A stretch of 64,000 bases of DNA. Origin: Pandoraea horticolens. Its GTDB lineage: Bacteria > Pseudomonadota > Gammaproteobacteria > Burkholderiales > Burkholderiaceae. The first letter of the stretch is position 1; every line of letters starts with the position of its first letter. Of the stretch, positions 1 through 6,808 are shown one piece after another. The stretch is taken from NCBI RefSeq assembly GCF_902459555.1, contig NZ_CABPSM010000008.1, forward strand, positions 62,001-126,000, written 5' to 3'. The position numbers were made by a program, and so were the translations under genes. The notes beneath the pieces are model-generated. The model had not been told where the DNA came from. It was given only the letters and a program-made list of their open reading frames with translations, and searched no databases.

Positions 1-1206
1 CGCACGCAGACCTTCGATGCGGTGTATCTCGATCTGCACGGCGCGATGGTCGCCGAACATGTCGACGATGGCGAAGGCGAAGTACTTGCCCGAGTCCGTG
101 AAGTTGTGGGGGCGCATGTGCCGATCGTCGCGTCGCTGGACCTGCATGCAAACGTCACAGAGCGGATGCTAAGCGCGGCCGACGCGCTCGTCGCTTACCG
201 GACGTATCCCCACGTCGACATGGCGCAAACCGGCGCACGCTCGGCGGAACTGCTCGAGCGCTTGATGCACGGCGAAACATTGCATCGCTCATCGCGGCGG
301 TTGCCGTTTCTGATTCCGATCAACGGCATGTGCACGATGCTGGAGCCGGCACGCGGAATGTATGAACGCGTAGCGGAGGTCGAGTGCGGGGAAGTGCTAT
401 CGGCATCGTTCGCGCCGGGATTTCCCGCAGCAGATTTCCCTGAATGCGGGCCGGTCGTATGGGCTTACGGCAGCACCGCCGACGCCGCGAATACTGCGGT
501 CGAGACACTGTATGGCCGCATGATCGACAACGAGCTGGAGTGGCGAGTCCCGTTCCTTTCACCGGACGATGCCGTGAATGAAGCGATACGATTGTCCGAA
601 GGCGCGCCCCGTCCGGTAGTGATCGCCGACACCCAGGACAATCCCGGCGCGGGAGGCGACGCCAACACGATGGGGATGCTTCGTGCGCTCGTGCGTCACG
701 GTGCCAAACGGGCGGCAATCGGGCTGATTTGCGATCCGGAAGTCGCGGCAGCGGCGCATAAGGCAGGCCTTGGCGCTCAGATCGACGTAGCGCTTGGTGG
801 ACAGTCGGGCGTGACCGGTGATCTCGCATTCGCCGGGCGCTTCGAAGTCGTGTTTCTCTCTGACGGCCGTTGCCGGTATGACGGACCGATGATGAACGGG
901 ATGCAGGCCGACCTCGGCCCTGTTGCGTGCCTGCGCATCGACGATGTGCTAATCGCGGTGAGTTCCGGCAAAGCGCAAATGCTCGATCGAAATCTCTACC
1001 GCATGGCAGGTATCCAGCCGGAAGAGATGAAAATTCTGGTGAACAAGAGTTCGGTGCATTTTCGGGCCGACTTCGAACCGATTGCCGAAGCGGTACTCGT
1101 CGCCAAGGCGCCCGGACCGATGACAGCCGACCCAGCCGATCTCCCGTGGACGCGTCTTGCCGCCGGCATCCGCACGCGCCCCGGTGGGGAAGCGTTTGTC
1201 GGCTAA
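1..1206 (+). CDS. M81 family metallopeptidase (MlrC/microcystinase C type), 5' end outside the window
   Basis: The reading frame is open from base 1, so the N-terminus is missing; 401 residues are visible to the TAA at 1204-1206. The segments DAVYLDLHGAMV and ASLDLHANVTERM, with conserved Asp-His pairs, and YRTYPHVDM are typical of MlrC-like M81 zinc peptidases, as is the Gly-rich DTQDNPGAGGDAN stretch followed by the C-terminal domain. Family members cleave linear microcystin or related peptides, but most M81 proteins in Burkholderiales have no proven substrate. The gene converges on the GntR regulator at 1284-1940, so any functional link is inference. The family is clear; the substrate is unknown. 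Confidence 0.88.
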   Translation, partial: RTQTFDAVYLDLHGAMVAEHVDDGEGEVLARVREVVGAHVPIVASLDLHANVTERMLSAADALVAYRTYPHVDMAQTGARSAELLERLMHGETLHRSSRRLPFLIPINGMCTMLEPARGMYERVAEVECGEVLSASFAPGFPAADFPECGPVVWAYGSTADAANTAVETLYGRMIDNELEWRVPFLSPDDAVNEAIRLSEGAPRPVVIADTQDNPGAGGDANTMGMLRALVRHGAKRAAIGLICDPEVAAAAHKAGLGAQIDVALGGQSGVTGDLAFAGRFEVVFLSDGRCRYDGPMMNGMQADLGPVACLRIDDVLIAVSSGKAQMLDRNLYRMAGIQPEEMKILVNKSSVHFRADFEPIAEAVLVAKAPGPMTADPADLPWTRLAAGIRTRPGGEAFVG

Positions 1207-1283
1207 AGCCAAAAGCACGTCGAACCGCGCGAGGAATCAGCCACACATCCCGCCGCCATGGCGGGTTCCTCGCGAGCTACTAT

Positions 1284-1940
1284 TCAGGCCGCCCATCCTT
1301 CACAAATGATCCTGGCGATCTGCTCGCCCGTCGTGCGATTGTGGGCTTGTACCAGCGCCACGGCGCCGGCATCGTCCCCCGCCTCGCACAAACGCAGCAA
1401 CTCACGATGCTCTTCGTGCGAGCGCTGTGCGTTGCCCACCTTCTGCCATGTGAGGAACAGATAGCGTCCGAGGTTGAGCCGTGCCGTCGCCACGGCGCGC
1501 TGGAAATACGGACGCTCCGCCTTCGCGTACAGCATGGCGTGAAACGCCGCGTTACGGGTCACGATGTCCGCAAGGTCGGTCGCAGCCTCCAACGCATCGA
1601 GTGCCGCCCGCGCCCGTGCGAGATCCGCGCGCGACAGATTCGGCATCGCCAGCGCCATCATCCGCCCCTCCAGCAGCGCGCGGAAATCCGCCAACTCCAG
1701 CGCATCTTCCGCCGTGAGCGCCGCCACCACCGTGCCACGATTGACCCGGCTCACCGCCAGCCCATCCGCCGCCAGCATCGTCAACGCCTCGCGCACCGGC
1801 ACGTGACTCACGCCGAGCGCCGCCGCCAGATGGTCTTGACGCAAGGCCTCACCCGGCTTCAACTCGCCACGGCCGATCTGCTCGCGCAGCGTTTCATACG
1901 TGCGCTCCACCGCCGTTCCCATGCCCGATTCCTGGCGCAT
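1284..1940 (-). CDS. GntR family transcriptional regulator, FCD (FadR-like) subfamily
   Basis: The protein has 218 residues. The N-terminal winged helix (about residues 8-75) shows the GntR pattern: ERTYETLREQIGRGELKPG, LGVSHVPVREAL for the recognition helix, and RVNRGTVVA for the wing. The C-terminal FCD effector domain (about 80-215) is alpha-helical with DFRALLEGRMMALA and conserved histidines (NAAFHAMLY, EEHRELLRL) that normally bind a metal and a carboxylate ligand. The ATG at 1940 has a good Shine-Dalgarno (GGAGGA on the minus strand). It is divergent from the anion transporter at 2002 with only 61 bp between them, which holds an AT-rich palindrome. The likely job is ligand-responsive control of that transporter and of itself. 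Confidence 0.9.
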   Translation of the reverse strand: MRQESGMGTAVERTYETLREQIGRGELKPGEALRQDHLAAALGVSHVPVREALTMLAADGLAVSRVNRGTVVAALTAEDALELADFRALLEGRMMALAMPNLSRADLARARAALDALEAATDLADIVTRNAAFHAMLYAKAERPYFQRAVATARLNLGRYLFLTWQKVGNAQRSHEEHRELLRLCEAGDDAGAVALVQAHNRTTGEQIARIICEGWAA

Positions 1941-1956
1941 TGACTGTCTCCTCCGG

Positions 1957-1995
1957 TTAACTATATATAATAATTAATAATTATATATTATTTAA
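1957..1995. promoter_or_regulatory. AT-rich palindrome between divergent gntR and SLC13 genes (candidate operator)
   Basis: Inside the 61-bp divergent intergenic region lies an almost pure A/T block. It holds a perfect inverted repeat TATATAAT (1964-1971), N8, ATTATATA (1980-1987), flanked by TTAA blocks. The position and symmetry fit an operator for the dimeric GntR regulator overlapping back-to-back promoters. No binding has been shown. Confidence 0.5.
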
Positions 1996-2001
1996 CGACT
2001 G

Positions 2002-3483
2002 GTGATGCCCATGCCTACGGTCAACCCATCCTCGTCCGCTCGCGCGCCCGTCGCGACGGCAACTGCCGCCGACACGTTCGCGCCGCGCCACCTTTGGCGT
2101 CACGCCCTCCTCGCGGGGATCAGCGCCGCCGCCGGTCTCGGCTTATACGCCGCTGGACTGCGTGGCGATACGCTTGCCGTGGCGGTTATCGTTCTGTTCT
2201 GCCTCGGCTACTGGGCGACCGGCTGGTTACCGGACTTCCTCGTATCGCTCGTATTGATGTTCCTGCTCGCCACCTGTACGTCGCTCGGCGCGAACGTCGT
2301 GTTCTCGGGCTTTACGTCGAGCGCGTTCTGGCTTGTGTTCAGCGGCGCGGTCATTGGCATGGCACTCGGTGTCACAGGGCTCGGCGAGCGTGTCGCTTCG
2401 CGGCTCGCCGATCATTGCGGTCACGCCTACGGCGTCGCGCTCGCGGGCTTCGTCGCCATTGCTTTCATCCTCGGCATCGTGATGCCGTCGACGCTTGGCC
2501 GCATCGCCATCCTCACGCCGATCGTGCTGAGTTTCTGTGAACGCATCGGACTGACGCGCGGCCGCCCTGGCCGCACCGGACTTCTGCTGGCGACCGCGCT
2601 GGCCAGCTGCGAATTGTCGACGGCCATTCTTCCCGCCAACCTGCCCAACCTCGTGATGGCCGGCACCGCCGAGACCGTGCTCGGTCTGCGACTCGGATAT
2701 GGCGAGTACGCGATTGCGCTGGTGCCCGTGCTCGCCCTCGTGCGCGGTGTGGTGCTGGTGGTGGTGGCGACGCGGCTCTTTCCCGACCGGCTGACACTCC
2801 TCGCCGAAGCCACGACGCTCGATAACGTCGATAGCGTGAATAACGCCCCCACGCCGATGCGCCCCGGCGAGTGGCGCCTGCTCGCCGCGCTGGCGCTGAT
2901 GCTCGGCCTTTGGCTGACTGAGCCGTGGCATCACATCGCCGCCGGTTGGGTCGGACTCGGCGTGGCGCTGTTGTGCCTCGGACCGTTGCGACTGGTGAAC
3001 CCCGATGCGTTTCTGAAACAGGTGAAGCTCGCCCCGCTGTGGTTCGTCGCCGCCATCATCGGGTTGACGGCCGCCGTCGATCACGCCGGACTCGCCAATA
3101 CGCTGCGCCCGGTGCTGTCCCGGCTCGATCTGGCGCAGATGTCGAGCGCGTCGGCCTATCTGGTGCTCGTCGCGCTGTCGGTGGCGCTGACGTTCCTCGT
3201 CACCTCGAACGCCGCCCCCGCGCTCTACACCCCCCTGGTGCCGGCACTCGCACTCGGCGCACCGCTCGGCGTGAAGGCGGTCTTGCTGACGCAGGCCGTC
3301 GGCATCTCCACCATCGCACTGCCTTATCAGGCGCCGCCGCTCGTGTTGGCCATGGCGCTGGCCGGCATCGGCATTCGCGACGCCACCCGCTACTGTGTGG
3401 CGAGCGCGCTCATCGCGCTGGTGACGGTCGTCCCGCTGACCGCGCTCTGGTGGCAACTCATCGGCCTGCTGCGTCTTCACTGA
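2002..3483 (+). CDS. SLC13/DASS family anion:sodium symporter-like permease
   Basis: This is a 493-residue polytopic inner-membrane protein with about 11-12 hydrophobic segments. Two symmetry-related signature regions are visible: a first hairpin with GIVMPSTLGRIAILTPIV (about residues 152-172) and a second with LVTSNAAPALYTPLVPAL (about 398-415). These resemble the SNT-type substrate/Na+ motifs of dicarboxylate, citrate and sulfate carriers. The frame opens with GTG 2002, ATG 2005 and ATG 2011; none has a strong ribosome-binding site, so the exact start is uncertain. It probably imports a di- or tricarboxylate or an aromatic acid under control of the divergent GntR protein. The substrate cannot be read from the sequence. 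Confidence 0.85.
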   Translation: MMPMPTVNPSSSARAPVATATAADTFAPRHLWRHALLAGISAAAGLGLYAAGLRGDTLAVAVIVLFCLGYWATGWLPDFLVSLVLMFLLATCTSLGANVVFSGFTSSAFWLVFSGAVIGMALGVTGLGERVASRLADHCGHAYGVALAGFVAIAFILGIVMPSTLGRIAILTPIVLSFCERIGLTRGRPGRTGLLLATALASCELSTAILPANLPNLVMAGTAETVLGLRLGYGEYAIALVPVLALVRGVVLVVVATRLFPDRLTLLAEATTLDNVDSVNNAPTPMRPGEWRLLAALALMLGLWLTEPWHHIAAGWVGLGVALLCLGPLRLVNPDAFLKQVKLAPLWFVAAIIGLTAAVDHAGLANTLRPVLSRLDLAQMSSASAYLVLVALSVALTFLVTSNAAPALYTPLVPALALGAPLGVKAVLLTQAVGISTIALPYQAPPLVLAMALAGIGIRDATRYCVASALIALVTVVPLTALWWQLIGLLRLH

Positions 3484-3872
3484 ATGCTGTAACGTGCGAC
3501 AGGCTGCGGCCCATCGCCCGATCTTTCCGCTGGAATTTCTCCTTCAAACGCCGGTTTGCCACATTCGCCAAGGGAATTCGGGCGGACGAGCACCGAAGCG
3601 ACTCGTCTCGATCCTTTCTGAGACCGTCTCGTCTACGATGAAATCGTGCGTGCAGGGCCGCAGAATGCCTCGCTGATCGAAGCCATCGCCCTTGTGCGCC
3701 CGGCGCACAAGGCAGCACCGCGCGCCATACCGGGAATGCCCTGCTTGAGATCGCCGTGCGCGACCCGCGACAATCGCGCATAAGACAAGAACAAGAAGAT
3801 GCCGCGCGTCACCCCATGCAGTCGCCGTAGTCGAACATCGCCGCTTTCATGCAGCCGAGGGGAGGTTCATGC
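3484..3872. other. Intergenic region with a perfect 11-bp palindrome at 3690-3712
   Basis: No credible gene is visible in these 389 bases. The one structured element is CCTTGTGCGCC (3690-3700), one C, then GGCGCACAAGG (3702-3712). It is a perfect dyad with no T-run after it, so it looks more like a protein-binding dyad than an intrinsic terminator. Confidence 0.4.
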
Positions 3873-5186
3873 ATGACATCGAAGCCGTCGACCGTCGTTG
3901 AAGTCGCACCGCGCGAGCGCCGGCACTGGTCCGACGACCGCGCTCGCATTAGGCTGTACAGCGGCGCTGGTCTGCTCTTCGCCATCGCCGTGAGCGTCGC
4001 CTGGTGGTATCAGCACTCGTTCCTGCCGGCACCGAAGGTCGGCCCGGTCGGCCTCGACTTCCTGCCGTTCTGGGGGGCTTCGCATTTCGTGTTGCACGGG
4101 CATCCGCTCGACGCCTACAACGTCGAACTGATGACCCGCGTGCAGATTGCCGAGCAACCGTGGGCCGAGAAGTTGGGCGGCGTCATGCCCTGGCTTTATC
4201 CGCCCTTCGTCATGCTTCTGCTCGCGCCGATCGCGCTGCTCCCATTCACCTACGCCTACACGGTGTATGCCTGCGTCGGCTTCAGTCTGTATTACGCCGC
4301 CCTGCGATGCACCGCCCCGTGGCGCGATGCGCGCCTGGCCACCGTCGGCTTTCCCGGCGTACTGTTGGTGATCCTGGCAGGACAGATCTCGTTCTACGTC
4401 ACTGCGCTCGCGGGCTTCGCGCTCGTCATGCTACGCAAACGGCCGGTGTGGGCGGGCATTCTCACCGGGCTGCTCTTCGTCAAACCGCACATCGCCCTGC
4501 TCTTCCCGCTGGCCTTTCTCTGCGCCCGCCAATGGCGCGCGCTGGCCGCCTCCGTTGCCACGGTCATCGCGACAACGGCGCTTGCCGCTGCGGTCTTCGG
4601 CCCCGATGCCTATCCGACGTTCCTGCACGCAACGGCATTCGCGCGGCAAAGCATCGTCGACGGCACCGCACTGATCATCCGCGTGCCGACGTTCTTCGTC
4701 ACGGCACGCATGCTGGGCGCACCGCTCCTGGTTGCAGCCGTCATTCACGCCGCGGTGGCACTTTGCGCCGTGGCGGCAATGATCGACTTCTGGCGGCGTC
4801 CGAGCGCATTTGCGTTGCGCGCGGCCATGCTGGTTTGCGCGACCACGCTCGTGAGCCCCTATCTCTACGACTACGACCTCACGATTCTCTCGCTCGTCAT
4901 CGCCTGGTATGTGCGCGACGGCATCGCGCGCGGGTGGCTGCGCGGCGAGCGCGAATGGCTCGTCGTGTTGTGGCTCACGCCGATGTTCGGCCTGCTCGGC
5001 GTGCAATACATCGGCTTCCAGTTCATGCCGTTCATCACGCTGGCAACGCTCGTACTGTTGTGGCGCCGCCGTCGCCGCCTCGCGCATGTCCCCGATGTAT
5101 CCGATGTGCCGGATACCCTGGACACCCCCGGCAGCGCCATCCCCAGTCGCCGTTCGTCCGTCACCGCGCCCGCGTCCACGAGGTAA
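3873..5186 (+). CDS. Glycosyltransferase family 87 (DUF2029) membrane protein
   Basis: This integral membrane glycosyltransferase has 437 residues from the ATG at 3873, which is preceded by a strong GGGGAGG; an upstream in-frame ATG at 3849 lacks a ribosome-binding site. GT87 hallmarks are visible: the first periplasmic loop VGLDFLPFWGASHFVLHGHPLDAYN with the conserved Asp and YN, then LYPPFVMLLLAPIALLP, and a later FVKPHIALLFPLAF segment. About ten transmembrane helices follow. GT87 enzymes take the sugar from a polyprenyl-phosphate donor and add it to a glycan on the periplasmic side. The GtrB-like gene follows 5 bp downstream and a GtrA flippase gene is next, so this is probably the acceptor-specific transferase of a gtr-type three-gene glycan-decoration module. 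Confidence 0.85.
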   Translation: MTSKPSTVVEVAPRERRHWSDDRARIRLYSGAGLLFAIAVSVAWWYQHSFLPAPKVGPVGLDFLPFWGASHFVLHGHPLDAYNVELMTRVQIAEQPWAEKLGGVMPWLYPPFVMLLLAPIALLPFTYAYTVYACVGFSLYYAALRCTAPWRDARLATVGFPGVLLVILAGQISFYVTALAGFALVMLRKRPVWAGILTGLLFVKPHIALLFPLAFLCARQWRALAASVATVIATTALAAAVFGPDAYPTFLHATAFARQSIVDGTALIIRVPTFFVTARMLGAPLLVAAVIHAAVALCAVAAMIDFWRRPSAFALRAAMLVCATTLVSPYLYDYDLTILSLVIAWYVRDGIARGWLRGEREWLVVLWLTPMFGLLGVQYIGFQFMPFITLATLVLLWRRRRRLAHVPDVSDVPDTLDTPGSAIPSRRSSVTAPASTR

Positions 5187-5191
5187 TCACC

Positions 5192-6094
5192 ATGCCCCGC
5201 GCCGCCGATACCCGCCGTTCGCCGTCTCCGCAGCGCCCGCCGCTTGTCTCGCTCGTCGTGCCCTGTCACAACGAAGCGCAGGGTGACGCCGTCATCCCCA
5301 TCGATGCCGACCTGCAAGATCCGCCCGCCCTCATCCCCGTGATGATCGAGTGCTGGCGCGACGGGGCCGAAGTCGTGCGGGCCAAACGCACGAACCGCGC
5401 GAGCGACAGCTTCGCCAAAAGGGTGGCAGCAGGCCTCTATTACCGTGTGCACAACCGTCTCTCGGAAGTGAAGCTGCCCGAGAACGTCGGCGACTTCCGC
5501 CTGATTGACCGGCGTGTGGTGACCGCGCTCAAACGGCTGCCCGAGCGCCGCCGCTTCATGAAGGGATTGTTCGCGTGGGTCGGATTCCACACCGAAATCG
5601 TGGAGTACGTGCGCGAGACGCGCAGTGCGGGCGAATCGAAGTTCTCGGGCTGGCGGCTGTGGAATTTCGCGCTCGAAGGCATTACCAGCTTCAGCACCGT
5701 GCCGCTGCGTTGCTGGACGTATATCGGTGTGTCGCTCGCCCTTGTCTCGCTCACATACGGCAGCTATATCGTGCTGCGCACCCTCATCCGCGGCATCGAC
5801 GTACCCGGCTATGCCTCGCTGCTCGTCGGCATTCTGTTCCTCGGCGGCATCCAGCTTGTCGGCATCGGTGTGATCGGCGAGTACGTCGGGCGGATTTACT
5901 ACGAGTCGAAGGGGCGTCCGCTATATCTGGTGCGGCGTCGCTACCAGTCCAGCGTCAAGGTGAGCCATTTGCCGTCGCGCGCGCCGTCGCATGCATTTGG
6001 GGCTCGGCTGCCGTCTGCGCGAAAAACGCTCCGGGCGCAAGCCGGTAGCGGCAAGTCGCTTGCCTCGCGCGCCCACCGTTTCGTCGTGCGTTGA
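5192..6094 (+). CDS. GtrB-like family 2 polyprenyl-phosphate glycosyltransferase with an internal deletion
   Basis: The ATG at 5192 has GAGG 8 bases upstream and lies 5 bp after the GT87 stop. The 300-residue product begins as a normal GT2 (VSLVVPCHNEAQ) and then jumps straight to GDAVIPIDADLQDPP. Complete GtrB/DPM1-like enzymes have about 70 residues between these points, carrying the donor-binding DDGS motif and the RNFG/AGLDHA region. The rest is intact: NVGDFRLIDRRV, RFMKGLFAWVG, SKFSGWRLWNFALEGI and two C-terminal transmembrane helices. The join falls near 5281 and keeps the frame. Loss of the first half of the Rossmann-like catalytic fold should abolish undecaprenyl-phosphate glucose synthesis. 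It may be a recent pseudogene that still has an open frame. Confidence 0.8.
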   Translation: MPRAADTRRSPSPQRPPLVSLVVPCHNEAQGDAVIPIDADLQDPPALIPVMIECWRDGAEVVRAKRTNRASDSFAKRVAAGLYYRVHNRLSEVKLPENVGDFRLIDRRVVTALKRLPERRRFMKGLFAWVGFHTEIVEYVRETRSAGESKFSGWRLWNFALEGITSFSTVPLRCWTYIGVSLALVSLTYGSYIVLRTLIRGIDVPGYASLLVGILFLGGIQLVGIGVIGEYVGRIYYESKGRPLYLVRRRYQSSVKVSHLPSRAPSHAFGARLPSARKTLRAQAGSGKSLASRAHRFVVR

Positions 6095-6121
6095 GGCAAC
6101 GGCAAGCGCGCCAGAGATGCC

Positions 6122-6634
6122 TCACGCGTGCCGATACGTCCAGTAGCGATGCAGCAAGAATGTGGTCGGCGGCACGATCAGCACGACGGCGGCGATGCCC
6201 ACCCAGTGATTGCCACCAAGATGCTCCACCGTGCGCGCGACGACCGTCGTGAGCAATAGCCCGAAGATCGCCACCGGCACGAAACGCGTGAAACTCGTGC
6301 GATGCACCCGCGCAGAGAAGCTCCATAGGGTATTGAGCAAATAGGAACAGGGCGTAGCGGTGCAGAACGCCACGGCATTCGCCAGCACCGACCCGGCCCC
6401 GAAAACTTCGATGAGTGTGATCGCCACGATCACATGCACGGCCGTCGAAATCACTCCCGAGACCCCGAAGCGCATGAGCGGTACAACCAGCGTGCGCATG
6501 TGCGGCGAGGCGCGCCAGCGCTGCCCAAGGGGGGCGGGTTCGGTTGAAGACGTCCGACGCGTATCCGGCATTGGCGTAGTCTCAGAAGTGACCAACGAAG
6601 GCGATGGCGGGTTCACCTGACGATACGAGCACAC
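6122..6634 (-). CDS. GtrA family membrane protein (putative lipid-linked sugar flippase)
   Basis: The frame allows 170 residues from a GTG at 6634. An ATG at 6571 (MPDTRRT) gives 149 residues, nearer the family norm; neither has a clear ribosome-binding site. Four transmembrane helices follow the GtrA pattern: LMRFGVSGVISTAVHVIVA, GSVLANAVAFCTATPCSYLLN with the conserved NxxWSF-like LNTLWSF, FVPVAIFGLLLTTVV, and a last helix ending FLLHRYWTYR. GtrA proteins are thought to flip the undecaprenyl-phosphate sugar made by GtrB to the periplasm. The gene converges on the truncated gtrB with 27 bp between them. Confidence 0.85.
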   Translation of the reverse strand: MCSYRQVNPPSPSLVTSETTPMPDTRRTSSTEPAPLGQRWRASPHMRTLVVPLMRFGVSGVISTAVHVIVAITLIEVFGAGSVLANAVAFCTATPCSYLLNTLWSFSARVHRTSFTRFVPVAIFGLLLTTVVARTVEHLGGNHWVGIAAVVLIVPPTTFLLHRYWTYRHA

Positions 6635-6808
6635 CCACGCGCATAGGCAGCGCTTGGCGATGCGGTCTCGGCACTACGCCTCGCCACGGCTCGACGATTA
6701 GGAATTTATGCCATTTCCCGGAATTTGGGTTGCACGTCTGTGCGATGCGTCTAGGATTGCGTGGTACTCCACGGCATCAAGCCCCCAAACAAGAACAGGA
6801 GGAAGACA

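Noticed and set aside
4004-5191. Long N-terminal extension of the GtrB-like frame across the GT87 gene
   Set aside because: It is the +1 shadow of GT87; the GT2 start with GAGG at 5192 fits the family N-terminus.
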